DNA from: Onthophagus taurus
Taxonomy: Eukaryota; Arthropoda; Insecta; Coleoptera; Scarabaeidae
DNA length: 64,000 bases
NCBI RefSeq assembly: GCF_036711975.1
Contig: NC_091967.1
Location: forward strand, 7,378,001-7,442,000
Direction: 5' to 3'
Both the position numbers and the translations under genes were made by a program. Shown here in pieces: positions 12,011 to 27,000 of the stretch; position 1 is the stretch's first letter; each line of letters starts with the position of its first letter. Under the pieces are notes generated by a model that made no database searches, was not told the DNA's origin, and was given only the letters and a program-made list of their open reading frames with translations.

Positions 12011-15000
12011 ATGGGAACAAACGGAATCATATTCGTCGCAACTTCTTTATCTTGTTTCGTCGCGGTTCTTGCGATTCAATGTTACAAATGCGGCGAATAT
12101 AACGACGGCGTTGGGTCTATAACGCCTTGCATAAACTTCACTTATATGAAGTTGATCGATTGTCCTCAAAGAGAACACCGCTATTGTATCGTAAGTTGAC
12201 AAGTTTTTATGGTTTTTATCCGGTACAAAAAAAGATATATAAAATGATTATTATGTTAAGTTTGGTTGAAATTGGAACAAAATGAAAGTTTTATATAACT
12301 TTTTTTTCGGGAAGATATAAACTTACGGGTAGCCTGTTAGCGATAGGGTGAAATTTATTTACTTCCGCGACATACGAAAATTGACCAGTAAATTTTATAC
12401 GGCTCCCGTAAAAATTTACAACCTCGCACTAAAAGCAATATAATTTATGTTCTCTTTTTTCGATTATAAACCGATTTATATTAATTTATATCCTTTGACA
12501 TTACCTAATTTATAAGTAAAGTATAAAAAATATTCATAAATAAACTTTTTTTATTAATTTTTTAAAATAATAGGGATACTTTAGTTATCGACGTCAACTT
12601 TAATTTTGAGTTTAGCTTCTTTGTATGAGATGAAATTTAATGTTTTTTAAACTAATCAAAGAGCTATTTGCTGTTGAGATCCATCTTGGACTATCCTTGG
12701 TAGTCTTGAGACTTCTTTACGAGCTCATCTCACAATGTCCTAACTCACTAAAATATCCCATATCTCACTGAAATCTTCACTTAAAAAGTCATTTTATCTT
12801 TATTTCTGGGTGTTAAGCGACGGTTTATATCTTAAATTGAAGTTAAAAGTCTTTACTTTCTGATGAGTTATAACAATTATGGGATTTTTTAATAAAAATT
12901 ATTAAAAAGAAATATTAATGAAAAATTGACCGATGAGGTTATTTTCGTATATGTCAAAATGAAGTAAAAACTTAAAGACATCGTTGTGGCTTTAATTTGA
13001 TTCGTATCGGGATGATTTATACGTTAAATTGAAGCCGAATTGTTCTATTTTACAATGAGTAAATATTATACGTATTTAAATAATGAAAATGTAGTATGAT
13101 ATAATTCATCATTAGACTGTTGTATACTTTTCATCGAGCTAAAACTAGAACTAAACCTAGAACTAGAAACAGTAGGACCGAAACTTTCTAGTTCAAGGTC
13201 TAGTATTAGTTCTAGTTTTACTTGTTATTCATTGCTAGATTGTTGTATATTTTTACTGAATTAAAAGGAGAACTAACTAGTTCTAATGCTAATGTTAGTT
13301 CTAGGTTTGTAAATCTTTAAAATAATTTTAAACTAATAATTTAATTTTTTAACTAAATTATAAATCTTTAAATATAGCTTCGTTTGTAGCTATATCAATT
13401 CATAAACTAAACAATCAGATGATTAATTGGTCAACTAACTAGTACCTATTTACGTATAACAAGCTACCGTATAATTAACCCGAACTTAACCCCGTTAACC
13501 ATATGCAGGTCCATAATCAAGGCGCAACGATGAATATGCAGTAATAGATTTGGGTTTGATAGGAGTCCGAATCGATACGCAATTTTGCGGATGACTAATT
13601 ATACCAATTATCGTATTTTGAAACTGCCAAAAAATCCCGCAATACGTTTTTAAAGAGAGTTAATTTCGTAATATTGTTTTTCTTTCTAATTTTGCATGCA
13701 CTTTCTCATAATAAAACTTTCAAAAAGCTGCTTTTTTTTGGTCATTTTATCCCATTTAAGCTGGAGTACCAAAATTTGCATGCAATCCAACCGCGCCGAA
13801 ACGGAATATCAAATATCCGGAAAGTAATGCACATTGTATGCATACTACGCGGAACGTGCTAACTTTGAAAGGGGATAGCAAATAATACACCGTGACAAAA
13901 AAAAAATAAAATAAAAATAAAAGAAATGATCTGATAGTCGAAAAGTTTATGTGGGTCAATTTGAATGTGACCCGAGGTGACAAGTTTCCTTAACCCAAAA
14001 TTCGATTAGGATATCGACGCTCCTGGGATTTCTCAGGAAACGTTGTCGGAAGATCGAACGGTGCTCCCTAAAATTAAGCTGAAATCGGATGGTTCCGTTT
14101 TCTGTCAGGTTGTCTTCGAAAATGAATAGGAACGAGACGGGCACGTTCCAATTAAACGACATTTACAAAGATAATTTTATTAAGAACAAATCTTTATTAA
14201 GCTCTTTTATTAAAATTTGTATTAAAAAATTCCATATTAATTACGCTGATTTATAACAACAAAAATTATAATAATTATCTGTCTATATATCACACTGAGT
14301 ATCTGAGACACGTTGAATATTTAATCATTCAATTATAACTCAACGTACGTAATTGTCTGTTTATTAATTCGGGGTGTTAATACGTGTGCGGTAGTCATAA
14401 TGGGTTTAGAAAATGGGGTGGATAATATACGTATCTCCCTCATCCTATATATAGTTATTTTATAATTGAATTTAGGCACCCATTTATCTTCTGGATGGAC
14501 ATAATTTCGGAGGTATTACTGCGGTATACAAAGCCCAATAATTTAGCGACCGCCGAGAACCGGGCCGCTTCGTCCGATAGCCGACGAAATTTACTGCCAT
14601 TAAGTTCAGATTTTACGATAGCGATAGAAGAGGACGTGTTTCCGTCTCCATTTAGAAACAAGAATCTAGATTGAGATTAATTTATATCCTCGATGTGGGG
14701 TCTTCATATAAATATTATTACTTAGGTTAAAGATACTTAATAAAGAGTTATATATATATTGTTGCAATTTGGTAAGACTAAAATTTGCTACAACTTTCGC
14801 TTGAATAGTTTTTTTTGTATTATACTCCACTTCTCTGGTGTTACCATTAACAAATTGCAATAAACGCCGAATTCATAAAATTTTCATATTTTCATATTTT
14901 TCTCGATATTTAACCGCTTGATAGCAAAAGTGTTACCACTACTTTTGTTCTAAGTTTTTTTGTATAACGTTGAAACGCTGGTAGATTTAATTTATTTATT

Positions 15001-18000
15001 TGTATTCAACTTAATAAGACGGAAATAAAGTCATACTTCCGAGAGGGCTTCCAAAACTATTCAGACACTCGAGCGATCCTTGCCACAACTGTTTACCGCC
15101 AATTTTGCAAGTTGCTTTAAATTCATTGTTTACGGATACAAATTTCTTTTATGTTCAAATAAAAAGTAGCTCACTTTCTCGTCCAAATTACGTTTTAATT
15201 AAACATCGTGACCGATGTTTAATCAAATTTCCATCTATTTTATTTTCGCCTTTAGGAGAGTAGTTTCTCGACTTGTGTTTTATTGCCGTCGGATTTATTT
15301 AATTATGAAACCCCACTGCGTTTCAAAGATAACGTAGCGTTTTTTAAAAGAATTTTTCGTTTCAATATATTTGATGAAAAAACTTTTCTCGTTAAACTCT
15401 TAAGTTTGTAACGCTAATATCTCACTCTGGTAAATCGGAATAAGTCATGTAGCAACTATCGATTTCGTAACGTTCATTAATTAATCTCTACCACCCCTTT
15501 ACCAATTGTCACAGATTTGACACCTGCGCCATCGTAATCACGTCACAAATTGTGAAAATTATCCCTTTCGGGATCCAATTATTCCTCAAATCTTATTAGG
15601 TTAACATTATATTAGCTCACGAATTTATAGTGATTATCAAGTTGCTATTTTAATAAAAATGTGTGTAAGATATAAATTGTAATTCTATTTTAAATCAAAT
15701 TTGTCTTCTAATGTCCAAAGTAAGTTGGGTAGACTTAAAATTTGTTAATCCATAAAGGTCCAGAAGACAAAGGAATTAGTGAGATAGGAGAACTGTGAAA
15801 GTTAAGCTTAAAGCTAAGCAAAAGCTCCAACCGTGTCCTAAACTCCAGGATACCTTTACTGTTTGTGATATAAAGGATGGTTAATACCTAAAGTAGTTCC
15901 CTTTCGAAAAAGGGATCTTCAACGTTGTATGTAGTATTGCGTTGCATATAAGAGAGAGAATTTCAATTTTAAACATGCGCTCTAACAAATGGAATTTATT
16001 TATTAAACGCGCTACGGAATTCAAACCTTCTTGGTAACATCTTGCATGTGATTGTAATTGTACCGTGTAGATTTTTATTTTTATAACTGCTAAAACAAAT
16101 TTTTTGTTCTTTTTTTCAACAAGTATACATAAAAAAAAACAAAAATGTACTACGACCGTCAAAGAGCTATTACGTCTCGTCGACGTAGACAACACCATAA
16201 AAAGTTTTTTTTTTCTAGGCCGTAACTTCTTGTAAGCGTTGTGGTGTCCGGGGGCGGCTCTCAACCCCCTTTTCGTCAGGCGGTTGTTCCTCTCGATTCC
16301 TTTCCCATGCCGCCCTTTTATTACCGGTTATTTATGCGCCTGCCTCAACCGCCCCGCAGGAATCAACAAAAGGGCCTCGAAGTAAACAGAGAGAGAGAGA
16401 GAGAGAAACGAGAGAGGCCACATTTTTATTTACGACGAAACCACCGCCACCGTCTCCCCTTCTCTTGGGAACACCCCTTAGGGCTTCTTCTCTCGTTTAC
16501 CGACGCAATAATAGTCGTCGTTATTTACCGATGAAAACGTAAATTTTGTGAGAAAATTGAAAAATTTAACAAGTTTCTTTATGTACCTTAAGCGTGTGCT
16601 TAGTTAATAATCTCCGAAATAAAAGATCTCAATGTTCAAGGGGGAAACGTCTTCTAGCAAGCTTCCTTTAAAAGTGATGTGATCTTCTTTCCTTCGTCTC
16701 ATTTAATTACTCAAGAAGCGGGCTTCGAGGAACGCGCTCGCTTTCCCCATTTGAATCTTTTAAGGGTTTCTCTGTGAGAAATTCAATTTAAAAACTGCGG
16801 GCATTTTTTCGGCCATTCCAAAATCTTCCATTGTTAATTCATTTTTAAATAAACAACGATTTAAATACAAATTTAAGAAAATATATAAAGAATGTTACAA
16901 TTGGTAAGTTTGGTTCGGAACTTTAGGTGTTCGGAGAATTGAAGTTTTTTTTTGGCAGAATTACATTTTGCGAAATAGCCACGTCGTCGACGACAACGAA
17001 CGAAAAAGGAAAACCACGCGAAAAGTTTCTCCTTACTGGCTTCATGTTGAGATGTGGCCGACGGCGCTAAACCAATATTGACCTCCGGGAAAAAGTTTTC
17101 GAGATGCCATTTTTATAGTCGCGACCTTGTGATAATAGTTTGATTCCAATCTTACAAAATTTTCCTTCACAAATCGTTGTTGGGAAACTTCTGATTTCCT
17201 AAATAGATCTTCAGATGTATATTGATATTTTTAAATCTTAAATAATTTCTTTTGTCTATGTAAAACAGCAAGTTTAAGTAGAATGAGGCTTCACAATCAA
17301 TAACTTCTGAGCAAGAAATCAGTGATTCATAGTTTTCCGCTGCTACTCTTCATCCTACACTGATCATGTTACGAAACTTCATTCGAATTAGAACGCTTGT
17401 GTTAACATTTTTGTTATTCATGTTCTTTGGAATCGGACCACAGATATAACATTTATGAGATAAGTTATTGTTGCATGTGGAAAATTTGGGCTTAGATACT
17501 ACTTTGATAAACCAATCAAAGAACCGCCTAACCTTCTACTTGACCTATAGATAAGTGAACGTCATTATTTTGTGTGATATTGTGTAACTATCATATCATA
17601 TCAGTTATAATATAATTTTATAGCGATTTTCCGACATTTCGATAAAATGACAGCTGTCACTTAACGTAACCTCAATTATCATTTGGTCAGAATATGTTAC
17701 ATAGCCTGGATCTAAGTCAGGTAGTATAAACAATAAATAATTCATGAAATGGGAACGACAAATATGTTTATGAAACAAGTCAAGTTTCAAATAAAAAGTG
17801 ATCCTTTATATGGACTACTTTTATGTATTATCAAATTTATAAATAATTACTTATATATCCTAAAAGATATGTTTTAAGAACCAGCTGTATATAATTTTCT
17901 ACCAAACAATAAGTAAGGTTATGTTTACTAATTGAACTGTCAGTCTAAAAACGTTTTAAAAATCTACGTTTTAAAAGTTATAGATCTGTTCATAAAAAGT

Positions 18001-21000
18001 TTCTAATAAATATTAAATTATTAAAGGAGTAATTAACGAAATAATATAATTCATATATTTATCATAATTAATACAATTAAGAAAACTGTAGTGAAGTATG
18101 CTTCATAGCGACGTAAAGTACTTAATTTCACGTTCTAGTTAAAAAGCCAACTTCTGGCGAGAGAAAACACGTCAAACAAGTTGACATTTAATGACGTTTG
18201 AACAAAAAATTGTGGTGATTTGGTGTTAAACCTAAATTTATTTTATTTCTGGAAGTGCTCTGGTCGTTTTGTACTTTTAAAATGTAACGTTCTTTTAAAC
18301 ACATACATTTTTTTATAAATTTCTAATTGTCTTTTTTAGAAATACCAAAGCGAAGGATCCGTTGTAAGAGATTGCGTAGGAAATTGCCAAGAAAAAGGTA
18401 AGTTTCTATTTTATAATTTCAAAATATCATTTCAAATCTGCACCTAAATAAAATCAAAAGTAAATATTTGCAATCCGCGTTAATTCGATCACGTTCGTTC
18501 GTCCGGATTTAATTTGTAGTGTATTGTGGCATGTTTGGGGTTGAAATTTGAATTTCAACGCCTCTCTTTTATAACTACTATGTATGTCCCCGTTTTGATT
18601 GCGGCTTAAATCACGAAGGTTTTCATCGGTATAAAAACGTCGTTAATTAAGGAATGAATCAAACGAAAATTGACTATAATGAGAACTACCTGAAATATAA
18701 ATTGGATAGAATGCAAATTAAAACAGGATCAAAATGTTAATCAAAAAAATATTTTTATCAATACAAAATGGAAAATTGTTTATTTATTTCTAATTTTCAA
18801 TCGATTTTTATTCGAGAGATAAAATTTTAATATTGCATATTATATGATTTGAATAAGGTCAACTTTTTTTTACTTTAATCGAAACGTTTTTCTTGGTAAC
18901 TATCGAAATTAAATAGCAAAATGTTATTGTTAACGCTAATAATATTAAAATTAAGGCAAAAATCACATCGATCATCCAAAATTTATACCACACCATATCT
19001 ACTCCATCATTTCTTAAATAACTCGCACCGTTAAATTTGATATGTTCGATCCAATACATTTCTTCATCTAAGGCTTTAAAATCTTGAAGAACTTTCGATT
19101 TTAGTTTAATCTCTTCTTTATATCTGAAATTAATTAAAAATATAACACTAGACCTAGAACTAGAAACATTTGGGTTTAGTCGTGCGTCTCCTAAGACGGT
19201 TAAACCCGAATGTTTCGAATTCTAGGTCTATTGTGAGTTCTACTTCTGGTTCAATAAAAATATACAAATCAAAAACCTTTGAAATTGAGATAAAAAAGAT
19301 TAATTAAAAACTTTTTTGTGGATTCATTTTTTCTTTCTGTTTTAATTATATCGTAAGTACGTTTTGAAAGTAAGGAAATTCTTTTCAATTGGTACCTTAC
19401 CTAGGATTTGTTGTAATTTCAATTAAGGCTTTATAGAAACTCCGGCGATTTAAAGTTCTGTAGTCTAAAGTAAGGGCGCATCCTGAGTGGGTCATTTGTG
19501 CGGCATTGTGTAACTGTTCTGCAAAGATTGGTAAAGCAATCATTGGAACTCCTAAATAGACCGATTCAATCGTGCTCAGCCGTCCGCAATGCGTTATGAA
19601 CGCTTTAATATTTTTATGGCCAATACGGCCGTTTGTGGCATCCATTTCGCAATCATCACGTTGTCCGGCTTATCTCGAAGTTCTTCCTCGTATTTCCACA
19701 AAATCGGTTTTTTCCATAATCCAAAAGCTTCTATTATTTCTAAAAGTTTTACCGGTGGTAAATCTTTACTTTCAAAATTTGATCCTAAAGCGAAATAAAT
19801 GACGTTCTCATTGTTATCCAAAAATTTTTAATATCTTTTGGTATATTTCTTTCATCATTATTTAAATGTAAATGTATCCCACCAATTCGTTTTATATTTG
19901 ACGTAATTGGAACGTTTCCATTTAGAACCGGGTGTGTGTTTGTAAATATAAATGAAAAATTATAAATAAATTTTCAATTTTCGTCGAATTTGGAAAATGC
20001 TTTTTAAATAATTCATTATGCTTTGGTAAATGATCGTAATAAAAATAAAGTTCTTTCAGAATTAAGCAAATTAAGTTGTCGATTCGTTGAAAAAGTTCAT
20101 TCGATTCGGAACGTTTCTGTAAAACTAGCGGGAATAATTGATGCTAAAGCAACGTTTCCGGTTATTTTATTGGTCTAAATTGAAGAAAATAACGTCGAAA
20201 TTAGAACGCAATGGGCGTTGTAAAATTCACAAAATCCATGGAGGGATTCTGAGTTGAAGTGTTCTAAAAGAACGACTTCGAACGTGGCTTTCGATTTCAT
20301 TAAATTTTTTACATTTTCATTTTCTAAGATATATTTTGATGATATGTAACCGAAGTGGTTGGTAATTTTAATGTTTTGAGAATATGACCAACATATAGTT
20401 TGTTAAATTGTATCCACTATTCCGTACGATATCTAAAAACAAATCAATTCATGCAAATTGGATTGTACGACTGTTTTATTATAAATTTTTTTCCTTGCCA
20501 TTCAAATTAGGCATCCCCTCAACAACAATATTATGATAATTGTTAATTGGGCTTTTTTGTGGGAATGTGCTGATTACGGTTACATTATGACCTTTGGCAG
20601 CCAAACCTTTACATAGGGCTTCGCCTATCACGAAATGACTGTACGAGGGGAAATGGAACACTGCCAAAATGTTAGCTGAAAGGCACCAGTGCGAATGACA
20701 GAGAATTAAAAGCGCACAAGAGATGTACAATCTCGACATTTCGTTGCCGGTGCTTAGCGACAAATTCTTCTTTTACATTCAGAAGAAGCAATTTTATTCT
20801 TCGTCTTGACAAATTTCAAGTGAGATTACGTTCTTTTAAATTACTGATGACGTGTATTGAAACGTTTGATAAAAAACGCGGGATAAAAAGAAAGATCTTT
20901 TTTATAATTTTATTTTTTATAATATATTTTTATATCTATATTCTTAATTAAGTTTCTGTTTTTTGTTTGATGATTTTTTAGAAAACATTTTTAATATTAA

Positions 21001-24000
21001 ATAAGCAATCAAAGTGTTTACAAAAATAATTAAAATTATTACAAATGAAATGACGTCAACCATCCAAAATTGATACCAAGGTAAATCGACTCCTGCGTTT
21101 CTCAAATATACAGCTCCTTTGTATTCGACGACGTGTTCTATCCAGTTTATGGCTTTTTCTATTTGATTTTCTTTTTGCATTATTTTTGATCTAAGTTGGG
21201 CTTCATTATAATATCTGAAAAAAGGTAACTTATTATAGAGAGTGTCTTATAAAGAATGTTTTGACATGTTAATGCGAGTAAAGTTAGTCATAGATTGAGG
21301 TAAAAATGGAAAGTAAGTTATTACTATTTAAATAAGTTGTTCAAATATTCCCAATCGTCTTCTTAATCGTTCTTAAAATGTACAAAACAACTATCTTCCA
21401 TTGATCAGGAAAGAATCCATGCTTAATTCAACTTCAATCTGTCATCTCGCAATTTTATTAATAATTTTTCATATACAACAAATAAATAATAAAAATAATA
21501 AATAAAAATAATTTTTGGATACATACTTTGGGTTCTCAGTTATTTCCACTAAAGCCTTATATAATTTCCCTTTCGTTAATTCGTTAAATTTCACCCAAAC
21601 AGCATATCCTAAATGAGCCATTTCCGCCGCATTATGAGCTTGTTCCGCAAACAACGAAATTCCAATCATTGGAACGCCATAATACAACGATTCCAAGGTA
21701 CTCAATCGACCACAATGAGTTATAAAAGCTTTTACATTTTTATGGGCTAAGACGGCCGTTTGAGGAAACCATTTCCCAATTTTAACATGTTCCAAACCAG
21801 CCGGTAATTCGTCATCATCAAATTTCCAAAGGACCGGTTTTCCATATTTCCTCAACGCATCGAATATCGCTTCCAATTTCTCTTCCGGTATGCTTTTGCT
21901 ATTAAAATTCGATCCAAACGCGAAGTAAATAACTTGATCGTGTTTATCTAAAAAATTTTGTACGTCTTGAGGTAATTTTTCGTCTTTACTTTTTTTGAAA
22001 CTTTGAAGATGGATCCCACCTATTTCGACAATGTTCGGTGTTAATGGTACGGCCCCTGTTAATGCTGTTTGCGAGTTTAACAGCACCAAAGAGATATTAT
22101 AAACTAATTGTGATAATGGGGGTGCATCCGGGATATGTTCATGTAAAAGTTGGTCTAATTTCGGCAAAGTATACAAATGATAATTGAGTTCTTGGTATAT
22201 TAAGGTTATTAAATTGTGGAGACGTTCCAAAAATGTCATTGACGGTGAATAATAACCGGAAACGTCTGGAACGTACGAAGCCAATCCGATATTTCCAACT
22301 AAACGGTTCGTCCATATAGTTGATCCTACCGAAGAAAATGATATACAAGGTGCTTTAAAATGATAACATAAACCGTATAATGCTTCGCTGACAAATTGTT
22401 CTATGATGACGACGTCGAAGATTTCGTGGGATTTCATTAATTTTTTAACCGCATCGTGTTCGTAAACGATTTTTGACATAATATAACCCATTTCATTGGG
22501 GAAATTCGTTTTTGTTATGATATTTTCATTTTCGTAATCAATTAAATTAACTTTACTCATAAAATCTAAAAATAAAATAGATAATGTTATTTATAAATAG
22601 AATAAAACGTGATGCAATAAGTAAAAGTTATATCATTAAAAAATAAGATAAGATTTATTGACTCAGATTTTATTTGTATTAAAACATAACCTATATTTTT
22701 AGGTTTAAATTAATTTTGAAAAGAACTAACAATATTCAGTTCATAAAAGTATACAATCTTTTAATTTACCTATAATCCATTCTCTCATTCCAGTCAATTC
22801 AATATCACGATAATTTTTGATGGGTTTCTTTTGAGGGTATGTACTCAAAACAGTTACTTCATGTCCTTTTAAAGCTAATTCTTTTGCAATAGCACCACCA
22901 GCTATAAAATGACTAAACGAAGGTGTGTGTAAAACGGCTAAAATTTTATAGGAAATACAAAATTTAAAAGAACACAGTAAAAATAACACCGAAAATAACT
23001 TCATTCTTTATTAAATCGATTTACTCCAAAAACGAGTCTAAACTACACTCGATCGGTCACACTTTATCTACTTAAGCAACTCAAACGAAGGATTGTTATC
23101 GATATGAATGGATTACTATTTAAAAAAAAATATCAAAGCGAAAAAAGTTAGGTTTTTTGAATGTTAGGTGACGCTGGTGATTTTTATGGTTTGACGTGTT
23201 GTTTGGGTTGCCTACATTATATTATTTAAATTATACAGGTTAGTACAAAGGAATCATCGGATTTAACAAGGCCATAATTCGGAAAGTATGATAGATAGTT
23301 TCTATTTAATGTAGAAGTAAAATTATTCTATTTTTACTTTAAAGAAACTGTTACAATAGATAACATTTAATATCGGAAATACATCAGCGTTTTTAAGTTC
23401 AACAAAAAATGATAGGAAAAATAGAAAACACCGCGAGATATATACGTTCAGAGAGGAGATATAGCGAGAAAGTAGTTCCACTCCACTCATGACTCGCTAT
23501 AAATCTAGTCCGAAGATAAGGTTTGCTGTTTTTTCGCCGATTTCAAGATTTCGTCCATATGGACTTTGCGGGACTAGAAACGATTTGTTGGAAGATTCGT
23601 TCGATTAATTTAATGTTTTTTTTTGATATTTTTTTAACTAAATATAAAAAGAATCCAAAGAAGTTACTATTCATTAATTAAATATAAAATTATAGTTTAT
23701 AATAACAATTTTTGGAAATATAACCCCTTCTTGGTCGAATTTTCCATTCTCTTGGAATATCTTTGCTCTAGTTATTCACGTCACACCGTCTCTTTATACC
23801 CGAAAAATAAGAAAACTGAGACGGATAGCAGAGATATAGGACGAGTTCCATTTCGAAACGGTCGGTTGTGTGGTAAGAATTTTAATTCGGTACAAAAACA
23901 ACTCTAGATTGGAGGATTTCCCATCAATTGCTTTTGTACTGTGGTTACTCGTTCTATTTATTTCGGTTCGTTGTGTATCTTTCTTTATGTTGAGATTAAA

Positions 24001-27000
24001 ATATAGTTTTAGATATTTCACATAGATAACATATCTGGATTAACAAGCAAAAGGATTGCAAACCTTTCCGTTTATCTTACAAAACCTTGACTTCATTTTC
24101 AAATCTGCATTGCTTGCTTGCAGAAGATGTTGAATTTTTGACAATTTAGTTTCTTCCAACTTTATGTTTATTTATTATCAAAGCTTTTTTGATTTAATTT
24201 TTAAACAAGTTAAAGCCGGTCATTAATGTTTAAACATTATCACTCAATATACAACCTCAATATCACTCAAACCTAAGTATCCTGAAGATAAAAATGACAA
24301 TGTAATCAATTACTATGCCCCTACATCAGCAAGAATATTGGCTAAGCAAAAGTATCCCGATGACTTAGCTCAAAGGAGTTAGCATATATCTATCACCCTA
24401 CTTTGAGAAGAATTGTATTGACCCCAATGAGACAAGGCTTAAAAGGGTATTTCAAAGAGTGGTTTATATTTCTAATTTTAAATAATATTAACTACATAAA
24501 ATAAACGTTTCCATTAAAATAGTTACTAATTTTATAAACAAGAAACTTTTAACTTCTTTTTTTGGATTTAGATACATTTTTAGAACTTTTTGATTTACTA
24601 CCAAAACATTTTAAAATTAAATAAGCTCCGAAAGCGTTGATACCCAAGAAAGAAACGATTAAAACTGCGACAACATCGACCATCCAAAATTGGTACCATG
24701 GCAAATCGACGCCAGCATTCTTTAAATAAGAAGCTCCTTTAAATTCTAAAACATGTTCGATCCAGTAGACGGCTTCATCCATTCCGTTACGTTTTCTTAT
24801 TGCTTTCGAGCGCATCTGTGCTTCTTTCGTGTATCTAAAAACATTATTAATGAATCAAACCTTGCTCTTAAAATACACTTTTGGCAATAAATTTATAACT
24901 TACTTTGTATTTGAGGTTATTTCAACAAGCGCTTTATATAATTTTTCCGCTTTGAGCGTTTTAAACTCAACCGGAACCGCGAAACCATAATGAACCATTT
25001 CTGCAGCGTTATGAGCTTGTTCTGCAAAAAGTGGAATTGCAATCATAGGAACACCATAATACAACGATTCCAAAGAACTCAATCGCCCACAATGAGTTAT
25101 AAAACCAACAACATTTTTATGAGCTAACACCGCCGTTTGAGGAAACCACTTAGCTATTTTAACATTATCAAGTTTTTCGGGTAATTCGTCCTCAAATTTC
25201 CACAAAACAGGTTTACCCCATTTTTTCAATCCATTTATTATTTCGTTTAAAGTTTCTTTGGGAATATCTTTACTTTGAGCGTTCGAACCCAAAGCGAAAT
25301 AAATTACTTCTTTATTATTATCTAAAAACTTTTGAATATCATCCGGTAATGTGACATTTTTCAATCCCTCAACGTGAATTCCGCCGACTTCCTTTACGTT
25401 TGGCGTTATTATTTGCGGAGATCCTAATGCAGGATGAGAATTTACAAGAAGTAATGAAACGTTAGTAATTAAATTGTAAATGTGTGGTGCGTTTGGAATA
25501 TGTTCTTGAACGATCGCGTTGTGTTTTGGTATATAAAACGTGTGATACACGATTTCTTCGTAAACGTAAAGTGCCAAATTGTGCATTCGTTGAAAGAAGG
25601 TCATTTTTGGTGAATAGGTAGTCGTCATCTGTGGAACATACGATGCTAATCCCACATTTCCGGTTAATCGATTCGACCAAATCGTTGTGGCAACCGCACT
25701 TACCGCTACACAGGGTACTTTAAGATGATAACATAACCCATAAACAGCTTCATTGAAGAAATGTTCTACAATTATTAAATCAAATTTTTCGTTAAATTTC
25801 ATAATTTTTTGTATTCTTTCGTGTTCATAAAAATTTTTCGTCATTGTATAACCAAAGCTATACGTTGTTAGTGTTGAAATGAATTCGTTTATGTTTAAAT
25901 AATCGAAAAAATTAAAATCTTTCATTTCCTCATCAAATTGTTCTTTGAACCCATTTAATTTAATAACATTAAGATTTTCGATGGTTTTCTTTGGTTCATA
26001 AGCGGTTATCAACGTTACTTGATGACCTCTTCTTGCTAATTCCTCACTTAGAGTTTCTCCGATTATTACATGGCTGTAAGAAGGTGCTGGGAATAGTGAT
26101 AAAATTTTAGCTGATTCACTTGCACTTAGAAGTACAGAAAAATATATCGAGACTATCGTTATAGTTGTTAAAGTTTTCATGTTGCACGGTTAAAGGTTTT
26201 AAAGATACTAAGATAGCTTCAATCTATTCGTTTTCGTTAACTGATCGGTTTTATCTTAATTTTTTTTATCTTTATACATGTGACCTTGATTACATTAAAT
26301 ATCCTAACTGTCTAAATGGAAGATTACTCAACAATTAATTGTTTGCATTGATTTTATCATTGGGATATCTACATAGCGTTAATAAATTTTGTATCGTATC
26401 TTTAATTTAATGGAAATTTGTATTGGAATTTTATTTTTAAAGAAAATTCGATCCCATTGAAACCAGCGCTGCGCTGGGTATATTTTTTGCGCCGGTCAGT
26501 TTGATAAATTTATAATTACCATTTAGTTTAAGAGGAAAATTTTTTTTAAACGCACTTATTGCAGGTAGATCGTAACCTTTACTTACTAAATCATCAAGTT
26601 CCAAAATGTAATAAATCCAAATTCGGCGCAGTCAGTTATTTTTATGAAGTGAACGTTTTATCTCAAGTTTCATCATTATTTTTAATGGTTTTATTTTGAA
26701 ACGTATGTGTTATGCTTGTCATACATGATTTGATAAATCTTAAATAACGATTATAAATATTGTTGACTAATGCATAGTCTCATGATTATATAAAATTGCG
26801 GATATAATAATTTTAATTGTTTTGAATAAAAGTTAACTTCGTTGACCTGCTTATGGATCGATTCAAATCAGTGGCGGAACTTTTCTAAAAAATGTAGTAA
26901 TACAATTTCAAATTTTTGGAATATGTGAGTTATTTCCACCCAAAAGTATATTTAAAAGATAGATACATAGGTAGAGAAGGGGTTGGGTTGAGTATTGGGT

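Noticed and set aside
13674-14162. Overlapping short frames on both strands
   Set aside because: Mutually antisense, low complexity, no homology recognised.
16241-16534. 97-codon plus-strand frame in Ly6 intron 1
   Set aside because: Proline- and arginine-rich text from a GC-rich patch with a GA run; no domain, no splice partners.
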